Source of the DNA: Bicyclus anynana
Taxonomy: Eukaryota > Arthropoda > Insecta > Lepidoptera > Nymphalidae
NCBI RefSeq assembly: GCF_947172395.1
Contig: NC_069085.1
Coordinates: forward strand, 7,844,112-7,908,111
DNA: 64,000 bases
Direction: 5' to 3'
Below are positions 10,797 through 22,000 of this stretch, piece by piece. A model generated the notes under the pieces. It saw only the letters and a program-made list of their open reading frames with translations, did not search any database and was not told where the DNA came from. The translations under genes and the position numbers were made by a program. Positions within the stretch are counted from its first letter, which is position 1; each line of letters starts with the position of its first letter.

Positions 10797-12122
10797 TTAT
10801 ATGCAAAATTTTACAGCTCTCAGAAAGCTACCACCATTCTTGGTCAAGTCTTCAAATTCAAACTTGATTTTGCCATTATTGTAACCACTGTCTCTGCTCT
10901 CTACAGCATATAAAGAATATCTATTCAGCTGTGGCCATTTAATGCTTATATTGTACCATAAATTCTTTTTAAAAAGCAGAGGTTTAATAAATTTAACTTC
11001 AATGTTGGAATCATATTCTATGTTCCTTTTAAAATTAAATGTACTAATTATTTTCTTACTCAATTCACATGTAACTGAAATAGTGAACTGTTCAAAGTAT
11101 ACATTTGTGTTGAATTGATTACACACTGGTGCCATCCTCGATTGGACATTTAGTGAATTGATAAATGTTGATTTGTTAGCCCTCACTCTGGTGTGCACAG
11201 TGGAGTTATACACTGGGTCTACAACTATGGGTGACTCAGAACGAATAGGTGCACGATGACACAAACACCAATGCAATTTCAAAGCATTTCTTGGTATTAT
11301 CTTTGTGTCAAATGTACTTATGACTTTATTAGTCATAATCCCAGAACCTCTTACCACTTGTTTCAAATCGTCAATTTCATCATGTATTAGCAGGTTGTAT
11401 TGACAACCTTTGATTTCCTCAATATCAGCCATAGACAAAGTAAATAAGCGTAGCTTTTTCAAAAGGCCACATTTGATCAGCACGTCCCTCCTGTTTTGGA
11501 AATCACTTTCAACATTATTCTGGTCACAGTAGTGTTTCGTCCATTCAAAAACTTCTTGTATGAGATCTTTTTCAGAAATATTCATTTCATTGCAGTTGAG
11601 GATTTTTTGCATGCATGTAAGACTAATGTATTTTTTGTTCTCTTTTAATAGATAGTCTGCATGTTGACAAAAAAGTTTCAATGCTGATAACACTAGTTGA
11701 TTATCTTGTATATACTCAGGATAGTTTAACACGGTTATAACATTATCAATGTCCATATTGGATTGTATATACGAAATACAGATATCAGTTAAATTTTCCA
11801 ACATATATTTCCTCGAGGCGTATAACACATCATAGGCTTCTTCTATAGAATCTATATCCAATTTGTCTGTGTAAATATAATTAAGTAATAGCTGAAATAT
11901 ACTCGGTTCAATGTCTGTTATAATGATATCATCATTGGTGGACAATGGGCCATAGAACATTGCTTCAAAAACTGGGCTACTCACGCCTAGTATTAATTTA
12001 TGTGCTTTCAGTTTTTTTCCACATACTGAAAAACTACAATCACTCCATTCACAGGAAACTAATAATTTATTTACACGATCATATAAATTGTTTCGTCCGA
12101 GTTCAATCACCTTATAACCCAT
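10797..12122 (-). CDS. BTB/POZ-BACK protein with PHR-like C-terminus
   Basis: Probable Cullin-3 substrate adaptor of the BTBD1/2/3/6 type, 441 residues in one coding exon. ATG at 12122-12120 opens MGYKVIELGR and sits directly after a splice acceptor (tattatctttacag), so a 5' non-coding exon is likely; the 10 codons read upstream are intronic. The BTB domain (about residues 24-115) has WSDCSFSV, KLKAHKLILGVSSPVFEAMF and a DIEPSIFQLLLNYIYTD block. The BACK region is about 120-230. The C-terminal part (about 285-441) is beta-rich and resembles a PHR domain (KPLLFKKNLWYNISIKWP, then GGSFLRAVKFCI) but is divergent. Family members usually have several coding exons, so a single exon is unusual; no poly(A) scar of a retrocopy is obvious. 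The exact orthologue is not identified. Confidence 0.78.
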   Translation of the reverse strand: MGYKVIELGRNNLYDRVNKLLVSCEWSDCSFSVCGKKLKAHKLILGVSSPVFEAMFYGPLSTNDDIIITDIEPSIFQLLLNYIYTDKLDIDSIEEAYDVLYASRKYMLENLTDICISYIQSNMDIDNVITVLNYPEYIQDNQLVLSALKLFCQHADYLLKENKKYISLTCMQKILNCNEMNISEKDLIQEVFEWTKHYCDQNNVESDFQNRRDVLIKCGLLKKLRLFTLSMADIEEIKGCQYNLLIHDEIDDLKQVVRGSGIMTNKVISTFDTKIIPRNALKLHWCLCHRAPIRSESPIVVDPVYNSTVHTRVRANKSTFINSLNVQSRMAPVCNQFNTNVYFEQFTISVTCELSKKIISTFNFKRNIEYDSNIEVKFIKPLLFKKNLWYNISIKWPQLNRYSLYAVESRDSGYNNGKIKFEFEDLTKNGGSFLRAVKFCI

Positions 12123-12189
12123 CTGTAAAGATAATAATATAGTTAATTTCAATGTAAATTGTGCGTCAAAACATGTTATACATAACGGT

Positions 12190-12605
12190 TCCTAATCGAT
12201 AACTAGTTTGGATTTGAGTTCAATAGCAACCTTGAACTTGGAATATGACCAGGGACAGGGACTTGATCCCAAACAGAAACAACGAATACGGCAAAAATCC
12301 TATGTACTGTATGTTACCATACAAATCGTTCATAAACAAACTTTAAGTTATGCGTATCCTATAAGCATCGAATACGCAAAAATGCTGCTTGGAGCTTACC
12401 TTTGTGTAATTAATTTTCACTTGCTTCTTGCGGAGAATACTGAATTGATTAAACAAATAAAAAATACTGAAATTGTTTTTTTTTATAAATAATGACTATA
12501 TTCATTTGTGATTGACAGTTGACATCATTGACATTGACAGACCAAACGTCAACGGTCAAATGAATCAAACGTCAATTGACAATTTGACAATAGACAAGTT
12601 CTTTT
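12190..12605 (-). promoter_or_regulatory. Putative BTB gene promoter: DRE-like site and TGACA array
   Basis: Just upstream of the minus-strand BTB gene. AATCGATA at 12194-12201 matches seven of eight bases of the insect DRE (TATCGATA). At 12520-12600 there are about six TGACA motifs and several TCAA/CGTCAA half-motifs in 80 bases. A similar TGACA cluster lies 5' of Vps52 (34545-34610). The role is inferred from position only. Confidence 0.4.
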
Positions 12606-12699
12606 GTTCTGAAACCCTGGATAATAGGCACTATGCTACTTGCCTCTTTTTGAAATAGTGTTTAAACTTAATAATTATTGAAGTATTTGCTATATTTTT

Positions 12700-13400
12700 A
12701 ACCGACTTCAAAAAGGAGGAGGTTCTCAATTCGGTCGGTATTTTTTTTTTTTTTTTTTTTTTTTATGTATGTACACCGATTACTCAAAGACGCCTGGACC
12801 GATTTCAAAAATTCTTTTTTGTTTGAAACGGTATAGTCCCCATTTGGTCCCGTTGCCATCATGTCAAGATCTGATGATGGAATCCTGGAGAAATCGAGGG
12901 GAACTTTCGAAAATTATATGGATGTGTAGTGTGTTCGTAAACTTTTCCATTTAGTACTTTTAAGCACTACAATTTCATGAAGGCTTAAAATCGATCTGAT
13001 GATGGAGCCATAAAACAGACGAGGGAACTCCTCGGCGATTTACAGCAGTTACCTTGTGTTTGGGCTTGATTAATTTGTATTAATGAGAACTTTCCACATA
13101 GATAGGTTGTGACTGTCATTTAGGGGTTTGGTGATGAAGACCAAGGACAATTAAGGGAACTCCTTAACAGTTTACAGTAACTACCTTGTGTTTGACCTTG
13201 ATTAATTCGTATTGCTGAGAACTTTGTACCAAGATGGGTTGTGACTGTCATTAGGGGTCTGATGATGAAGACCAAGGTCAATTAAGGGAACCCCCTAACA
13301 TTGTACGGTAGCTACCTTGTGCATGTGCTTGATTAATTTGTATTGCTGAGAATTTTGTACCAAGATGGGTTGTGACTGTCATTAGGGGTCTGATGTGTTC
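12700..13400. repeat. Interspersed element with ~131-bp tandem units
   Basis: Starts aaccgacttcaaaaaggagg and a T-tract, then holds about three tandem units of roughly 131 bases. The phrase gtgactgtc recurs at 13109, 13241 and 13372, each with gggaactcc/gggaacccc, taccttgtg and cttgattaattt at fixed places. No coding potential; probably the internal repeats of a non-autonomous element. Confidence 0.6.
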
Positions 13401-13440
13401 GTTTGAGATGAAATTTTACACTAAAAATGGAAAAATAATA

Positions 13441-13777
13441 AAAATTTTAATAAAAAAAATACAACCGACTTCAAAACCAAAAAACGTATCCAGTAAACTA
13501 AAAAGCGTAAAATAACATCATAGTATGTTCTACCTGCTGATCAGTATGAAGGCGGTGCTTAGCCGGTGTTGTCTTGATTTAAGCCATTTCTGACAGGACC
13601 ACATGAAACAACACTGTCTGCAAAATCTAAATGACTTGAATTAATACATCACCGGCTTAGCACCGCCTTCATACTGATCAGCAGGTAGAACATATTATGA
13701 TGTTATTTTACGCTTTTTAGTTTACTGGATACGTTTTTTGGTTTTGAAGTCGGTTGTATTTTTTTTATTAAAATTTT
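13441..13777. mobile_element. Foldback element with 128-bp inverted arms
   Basis: Arms 13441-13568 and 13650-13777 are almost exact reverse complements, around an 81-base centre. The ends read aaaattttaataaaaaaaat on the left and its complement on the right, followed inward by the phrase acaaccgacttc. It is MITE- or foldback-like and carries no protein. Confidence 0.8.
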
Positions 13778-13935
13778 TTTCTCTGCCAAGGTCCAATTTA
13801 TTAATGTACCAATAAGTAAATAATACATTTCATCGCAATTGGTTCAGCGCTTTAGCCGTGAAAAGGTAACAGACAGGCAGACTTACTGTCGCATTTATAA
13901 TATTGGTGTGGATTATGTGAGTAATATACGCAATA

Positions 13936-14152
13936 AAAATTTTAATAAAAAAAATTCAACCGACTTCCAACTCAAAAAATAACTTTAACTAAAAAGGAAA
14001 AAATAACATCCTACCTATGTGCTACCTTCTGATCAGTTTGAAGGCGGTGCCAAGCCAGTGATGTTTTAATTAAATACGTTTAAACTACAAAATTTCTGTG
14101 GTTATTCCAGAAACAGCTTGGAAGTCGGTTGAATTTTTTTTATTAAAATTTT
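13936..14152. mobile_element. Second, diverged foldback element of the same family
   Basis: The ends carry the same aaaattttaataaaaaaaat then tcaaccgacttcc, with the complement at 14120-14152. The inner part keeps gatcagtttgaaggcggtgc from the neighbour's arm, but the inverted arms are only about 33 bp, so the rest of one arm is lost or diverged. Confidence 0.7.
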
Positions 14153-14711
14153 ATTTTGTGCCGTCAATAATAACCAGTAAAAAAATGATATAAATAAAAA
14201 AATATCTACGTAAAATAATTTGCCATCGAAACACAATAGATGAGCATGTGACGTCGTTCATAAAGGCTACGTTTCACTTAGGACTTTTTGCTACAGAAAA
14301 TTGTATTAGATAGTGTTTGGCTAATAAAAGTAGAAAAAATTTAAAACAATACAGAAGGGGTTCCCGAAATAATAGTGCATATATATAAATAAAGTTTGAT
14401 AATTGCAATTTAATTTTTTTTCATTGTGATCAAGATTAGTAGATATTTTTATGAATTAACCGGGCAATTTCAGTCTCTACTTTCATTAGCCAAACTTTAC
14501 CCTATGCATATTAATTTTGGCAGTCTGACAATTAAAAAGTTTGTTTAAAATCCGAAATGTTTATATTTACAGTATGAAGATGGCTTTACACTTTTCGCTA
14601 TAAAGAAAAAGCAGCATCTTCTAATGCAGAGGTCGTAACATTGTTACTTTTTCGCTGATCGTAAGGCCTTAGTATCGCTTTATTTGTGTTATAGTTCATG
14701 CGCTGTAGTGA

Positions 14712-14790
14712 CGTCACCGCAAGCGCCAATCACAAACCGATGCCTTGTAGCGAATAACGTCACAGGTTATGATTGGCGTTTGCGGTGACG
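14712..14790. repeat. Hairpin with 21-bp arms containing a CRE-like site
   Basis: cgtcaccgcaagcgccaatc (from 14712) pairs with the complement ending at 14790, with one mismatch. The outer end holds gtgacgtcac. Stretches 14160-14700 and 14800-15000 hold no gene. Confidence 0.6.
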
Positions 14791-15002
14791 TGATAAAAAT
14801 AAAATTTTGTTTTTTTAAAAATATTACAATTACGAGATTATTTTCACAAATAAAAATGTGATTACAGTTTCTAGGCATCTAAACTGCCTATATGCAAAAA
14901 ATGTTCTAAGTTTTGTACAGTAGGTAGGCAAATAGCCTTTTAAAGCTAAACTGTAGATATATAAAGTAATAGACGATTAAATAGTATCTGTCGTCGTTTA
15001 GA

Positions 15003-15165
15003 GGCCGTACAGACTACTTTACGACCTGTCGGTTTTGACTACTTTAGAATTTTAGTCGAATACGAATTTGGGTGGTAAATCCAAAAATTGTTTGTACTCG
15101 ACTTTAAGACTAAAGTAGTCCGAATTAGGCTTTATAGGTTGTACAGACTACTTTGGTAATATGAC
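15003..15165. repeat. Small inverted/direct repeat block (gactacttt)
   Basis: gtacagactactttacgacc at the left recurs as gtacagactactttgg at the right. Between them ttttgactactttagaat is partly complementary to agactaaagtagtccg. Likely a small degenerate MITE. Confidence 0.45.
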
Positions 15166-15394
15166 AGCCATATTAGCTTGACACCTTTTATAGCTTAATC
15201 TTCATTTTTCGTCTGTGAGCTTATTTAACAATCCGATCAAACATGGCTACCGGAAGCCTCAAGAATATTTATTTTTACTTGTCACTTATCCTCTTTTATC
15301 TTTGGGTATCTATGATGTTAGCCTAATCTGTGCACTGATAGCACAGAGTAAATATGTTCCTTGGCTGTGTGCCTGCGCGGGGCGCGGGTTCGCC

Positions 15395-15866
15395 CAGGGT
15401 TCCCAACTTTGGGGTTTTCTCGCCAGATTTAGGGGGCAAATAAGTGAAATGGGATTTTTTTAGGGGTCTGAAATTTTTAGGGGTATTTTCAGGAATTTTT
15501 TGACTCTTTAATATTTTTAAATTGATGATAATTTTAATATTTCTTTCTTGACCTAGCGACTTATAACGATATATAATACGTTATTCTATAACCACTCTGA
15601 GGCAACTGGCGGCAAATTTCATCGAATAAAAACAATTGTTAAATTCATTCATTGTCAACATGTATGATTTCAAAAAATCTGAATCTTCAGATAAAGACGT
15701 AATATTTTGTCTGTATTAAATATAGACTTTTGAAACATTTTACAGCATATTATTTCTTAATTATTATGAATTTATATTTTAGAGGGACAACTCAATAATT
15801 AAGGCGATTTTAGGGGTTTTTGACATAAACTTTAGGGATAAATATTTTAGAGAGTTGGTAACACTG
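15395..15866. mobile_element. hAT-like MITE, 472 bp, with 8-bp target duplication
   Basis: Flanked by the direct repeat GGTTCGCC (15387-15394 and 15867-15874). The ends are CAGGGTTCCCAAC and the complement of CAGTGTTACCAAC (11 of 13 match), typical of hAT ends and their 8-bp duplications. No transposase is inside, so it is non-autonomous. It lies 152 bases upstream of the ICE1 start codon, within the presumed promoter or 5' UTR. Confidence 0.8.
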
Positions 15867-16017
15867 GGTTCGCCTTTATTTTTATTTAAATTTTTTGTCT
15901 GTGGTTTGCGCGCCGGCGCCGGTCTATGTGTTTTGGTTGCAATTGTAATAAATAAATTAATTACAATGTGATAGCGAAAGCAAATAAATATAATTGTGTT
16001 TTTAAATTTTATTCAAA

Positions 16018-19000
16018 ATGAGTGCTACCTTTGAAGAGTCAGTGTTCGATTTCGATATCAATTTTCTTCAGCCATCGGTTAACGCGGTAAGGGTTAGGTT
16101 ATATTGTCAACAGCCACTATTTTCAATTTAAATTGCTATTTTGTAATACTTTTACACAAAAATTAACTCTATTTTTAGCTTTGGTGGAATATTTCTAATG
16201 GCCAGATATGTATTTAAAGTCCTGAATGCACACAATTTTTTTAATACTGTGATCACTATAGTTACACATTAAAATTTTATAATGATACAACTGAGACTCA
16301 ATATATCTGTGTTATTGTAATTTAATACAAAAAAAAATCATTTTAGTATACACAGCAACAACATATTAATGTACAAGATTTTGCTTATTTGAGTCTGAAG
16401 TTATAGGACATAGAAACAATTTCTAGATATTTTGTAAAAATATGTTAGGTATAATTATTTTATGGTTATGTGTAAGATGTGCATGACATTTTGTGTAAAA
16501 TATTTATTTTAAATCTTGATTGAATTTGTACCCTAATGAATAGGTTCACTGTATTAGAAAGATAAAATTTGTGACATAGCTCTTTATTTTAATTTATCAA
16601 ACTTTCACATTTAGAATCCCAATCGCCTCGCTAGCTCATTGATGATAGCGCCGCAAATCAAACGCCTGAAGTGAGCTGACGTGCTCGATGAGTAGTTGAT
16701 GGCAAAGCTCTGGCTCTCCTGTCAGAAACCGTCCCTAAGTCACAGAACTCACCTGCTTATAGTCTAATGACTGATCGCAGATACATAATTACAATGAAAA
16801 GTAAAAAAAAGTGTAGATAAAACTGACGAGTCTGATTGTTTCAGATAACTGTGTCTTCTCAAGTGCTTATAGTCATTTACATAATACCAAACCACTACCT
16901 AGCTTTTTTTTTTTCAGTCTTTCTGTCTGTTTGTCTGGGCTAATCTTAGGAACAGCTGAACCGATTCTAACGGGATTTTCACTGGAAGATAGAGGAGGCT
17001 CATGGAGCATGATAAAATCTACTCTTATCTCCAAAAAAAAATCTATGGTTCCCACAGGATTTGCTGAATATCATGCGTAAGAAGTAGCGGGCGTCCGCTA
17101 GTACTCTGCTGTCAGAAACTATATTCCTAATTTATCAAATTAAAGATGTTTCTTCCATATAAGATGTGAATAGAAAATGACAAATGAAGTCAAAAATATT
17201 CGTAAATGACTTGGTTTTTGGTTTCAGGAGTCCAGGGTCGACAAACAGCGGCGGCAAATTTTGATAACGAAGAAGAAAGCTATAGCTATTGAGTAAGTAA
17301 ATCATTTTTCTTATTCTATTCCTTAGTAATTTTAAAGATTACAGTTTGTTTCATTGATGACTTTTTTCACTAATGCCCCTTGGTTTACTCGCAACGATGA
17401 AACCCAACAATATCTGGAAATGCCAACTATCTTTGAGGAAATCAAAAACAACTGTAGAAAGCATAAAGAAAGGCTAACCCGACATCCCAATCGCCTCGCT
17501 AACTCACTGGTGGTAGCGCCGCGAATCAAGCGCCTGAAGCAAGCTGACGTGCTCGATGAGTAGTTGATGGCAGAGCTCTGGCTCTCCTGTCAGAAACTGT
17601 CCCTAAGTCACAGAACTCACCTGCTTATAGTCTAACGACTGATCACAGATATCAAGAAAGAAAAAAAACAGTTTGTTTCATGTAGGATGGTGAAGTGTAG
17701 TTCGTTTCACTCTTGTAAATTTGCCTTGATTCACGATGATATTATGGACGTCATACAGGCAACTGTCACCATACCCATGCTATCTGAAAAACACTTTAAA
17801 TATTAATTCTACCTATTTTAGTATCTGTAATGTGGTTCATTCTTGGGTTTGAGTCCTGTGTTGAATTATTTCTTTTTTTCCTTTTGATTGACCACTTGTT
17901 AGTCAATTGAGTGTTTTCAGTTTTATCCACACATTTTATACAAATGTCCAGCTTTCAGCAGCATGAAAATACATGTAAAAGCCTTTATATAGTATAAATT
18001 AATGATTGTATGTTACAAAGTGTCATTTGCTTTTCAGTGCATTGATTAAAAAATTCTATGCACAAAGAGAAAAATGGGAACAAAATGAGGTTGTACTTCT
18101 TACTGCAAAAGAAGAATGTAAACAAGTGTGTATAAACTATCAAGAAGCTTTAGAGAAATGTACACAATTAGAAAAGGTATGTCATTTAAATTATTTATGT
18201 ATTTTCTTATATTTTTTGAAAATAAAAAACAATAGATGAGGGTCAAATTGATCTAATTTGCTTTGCCCAAAATAGTAGGTAGCAAAGGGATTGAGAGTGA
18301 CACAATGTCTACAGTTATTTTCAATGAAAACCAAACTACATTCACGTCATCAACCCATATTCGGCTCACTGCTGAGCTTGAGTCTCCTCTCAGAATGAGA
18401 GGGGTAAGGCCAATAGTCCACCACGCTGGCCCAATGCGGATTGGTAGACTTCACACACGCAGAGAATTAAGATAATTCTCTGGTATGCAGGTTTCCTCAC
18501 AATGTTTTCCTTCACCGATTAAGATACATGATATTTAATTTCTTAAAATGCACACAACTGAAAAGTTGGAGGTGCATGCCCCGGACCGGATTCGAACCCA
18601 CACCCTCCGGACTCGGAGGCAGAGGTCATATCCACTGGGCTATCACGGATCTCAAGTACATTTAAGTATCCCATAATCCTCTGAAAATATGCATGTAAAT
18701 AACAAATATCCTGTTTAATTTGAATTACAAGTTTTCGAGTAAATTGTATTTTTATTAGTTGGATTGTAAATAACAAATATCCTATTTAATTTAAATTACA
18801 AGTTTTTGAGTAAATTGTATTTTTATTAATTGCATTACATAAAGTACAGAACCTCTTGAGGAGGTTGAATAAAGCTTTTGAAAAATTTTCAACTATTACA
18901 AATCTATTAAACAATCAAATATGATGCTTAAAAAAAGTTAGATTTTTGATTTTATTTACTCCAACACATTTTTTAGAAATATCATTTTTTTTTCAGGCTA

Positions 19001-22000
19001 TGGAAATGTTAAATAGTCAGAATGAAGAGCTAAACTCGAAGTACACAGTAGCACAAAATCAGTATGACGGGTTGAAATCTTATGTGAATCAACTCCAAGT
19101 AAGTGTCATTTGTAGATTGCTGCATAAGGAAGGGGGGCGACGGACGAGGTGATGCAAAAACCATGAAGAGTCTGTGCCTCTGTGACACTAGCTATACTTA
19201 CTGTTTGTGCGATGTAGCATGGTGCGGGTGACATTTGACTTTATGACGTTCATATTACGTACTATTATCGTGAATCGCAGCATACTTTCAAGAGTGAAAT
19301 GAACTGTCATCCACACCATGTTACAGCGCATGAACTGTAAGCCATACTGGATGTGACCTTTACCTACCAATAAATTAAAATTGCGATTTATAGCAATAAA
19401 TTAAAAAAATTATAACTATAAATCGCTTGTCACTTCACACCTTATAATGATTATTATTGTTCTGAAATTAATGAAAATAAATTACCTTGGAACAATTAAA
19501 ATTCAAAAAATTAAAAATTCATTTATTTCAAGAAGGCTTACTTTACAAGCACTTTTGAAACATCAAGGTTGACTAAAGCCTATCACCGTTTCGGAAGGCA
19601 GGTCTTACTTTGAAGAGCAACTTAACAGTTCCAGTTTGGATGAAACTTAAATATGCTAATGAAAATGATTACAATAGATTCTACCTTTTCAAAAAAACTG
19701 TAATTAAAAAAAAAAATAGGAATAAAATAATAAATTTTGTGAAAAGCTATTTTTCAATCAATGTTTTGTTTTTACAGCTATTAATAAAAGAACATGAATC
19801 CGTTATTGAGGCGCTTAAAGTTGAGAAAAACTTGGAGAAAAGTAGTTCTGAAGATTACCAAGCAAACCTCTCTTCCATACAGAAAGAAAATAAGGCTCTG
19901 CTTAAACATATGCGTCTTCTGAACGACATAGCCTTGGGTAAAAGTAAGTACCTCGTGTCAAAATAAAAAATATTTAGCTTCTATACTAAAGCCAAATTTG
20001 ATGTGCAATGTTTATCAAGAAACAAATTAAAATTGAAGGTAGAAAATCATGCTTAATTTTTTAAAACTAGCCGACGCCCTGTGGTTAAACCCTCGTAGTT
20101 CCCGTTCCCGTGAGCATACAGGGATAAAATATAGCATATGACACTCGCAAATAACACTTTTAAAAGAATTTTACCACTACAACAGAACTAGAAAGCTTGA
20201 CCAATTTATTATGGAAAATAGTTTTATATTACTTTATAATGCATATTATGCGAATTATTTACATAATTTCTGCTACTGCATCTATATATACAAAATGAAT
20301 GTATGAAATGCGCAAATCTCAAAAACGGCTGAACCAATTAAGTTAATTATTTTTTTAGAAAATTCCTTGAAGTTCGACGATGGTTTTTACAGAGAGTTTT
20401 TTTAGGGTATGGTAGGAGTTGGGGAAAAGGGTAGGGTTAGGGAAGACTTGCACATAAGTCAAAGAAAAGCTTGACTGGGATCGTTAGTTTTCAACATTAT
20501 GTTTTTTGTGTAATTTGCAAAAACAAGTTTTCTTAACTACACCCGTGGTTACAAGTCCCAGTCTCTAGTATTTCTCTCTGTCCATATGATGGCCATTTGG
20601 CCCATTTTAGTTTACAATAAAGTAAAATAAGTTTTTTACCCCATTACTTGACAAAATGACCACTGATATATAGCATATACTTATATATAGTATTAGTTGT
20701 AGATATATTTCTAGCATTTTCGTGTTGTTCTCAAATAGCTTACTATCAGACCATCAGTTATTTGTATTTGCATTGCACTTTTTATTTCTTTATATTACTA
20801 TATATTATAGCATGTATTTGGTTGATTTTAAAATTTCTTTGTTTTTTTTACAGAAAAGTTGCGTAATCGTCACAAAGAATTATTACGCAAATATGATTTT
20901 ACGGAAGTCAGCAGTGAAGATGATTCTTCATCCGATGACAGCTGTGATTTCTTTGATGATCCACCACAGTCACCCTTGATAACATCTCTGGAGGACTGTG
21001 CAGCAAAAACAATTGAAAAAGTATATATTTTTTTCTATTACATACTCAATTTTAAAACGTTTGCTATGTAAATAGTAGTGCTGATTTCACTTTATTACCA
21101 CATATCCATTTAAAATGATTTACAATGTGTAATATTAAGATTTTTATATTTGAGGTCATTAATATAAGATTTATTATTTAAATCAAAACTAGATTTAAAA
21201 AGAATCTCGAAATTTTAAATGAATTACAGTCAAACCTAAATGAGCAAGAGTTCATAGGACCACAATATCACATGTTTCACTATTACCTTGTTGATATAAT
21301 CATGTTAGATGTTAGTAAAGACGAAAATATGATAAATAAAGAAGTAGTGTCATTGGCAGTGGCGTCCTTTTATTACAAGAGGTCAATCCTCTTGAAATAA
21401 AAAGACGCACAATCATGTAGAAAATTTCCCTTAAAAACTGGCCAATTCTGCTTTGACAATTTTAGATTTATTGGTAAAGAAAATTATACCTAAAGGCCTT
21501 TAAATATAGTCCAATATTAAATAAAATTCCAAATTCACAGCAAATTCAACTTTAAGGATTGTGTTTAAGGTTAAATTTGTAAATGCGACTACTTGAATTG
21601 AGAGCCGAGAAGTTGTTTGGCACTCATTGAGTGTGGACGTTTTTTGGTTGCTGATTGTGCATCCACATTTTAATAGATTTTCTTGCTTGCCAAATGCTCC
21701 GTCACTTAGGTAGCAATAAAAATTAAAATAAATTTTGAATATTTTTACTTCCTTTAACTCGGAGTAGGATCTTAGTTCATTCAGAAATATAAAACACTTC
21801 ACTATCACACACAAACACACCAAGCATTGTAAAACTAATTCAATAAACTTCTTTTTTACAGAATATTTTAGAGACAACCAAAATAGAAATGGCTATCAAG
21901 AAAGGTGAGGTTTCATGCTCTGATTTTACTATAATGTAGCTATATACAAAAATGTAAATATTAATTCAATTGTCTCGAGCTTTATTTAAATTTGGAAATA

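Noticed and set aside
14706..14793. CRE-like gtgacgtcac as a regulatory site of the BTB or ICE1 gene
   Set aside because: It is the end of a hairpin repeat and there is no promoter geometry around it.
15215..15463. 82-codon plus ORF as an ICE1 upstream exon
   Set aside because: It runs into the hAT-like element and has no donor in phase with ICE1 exon 1, which has its own ATG.
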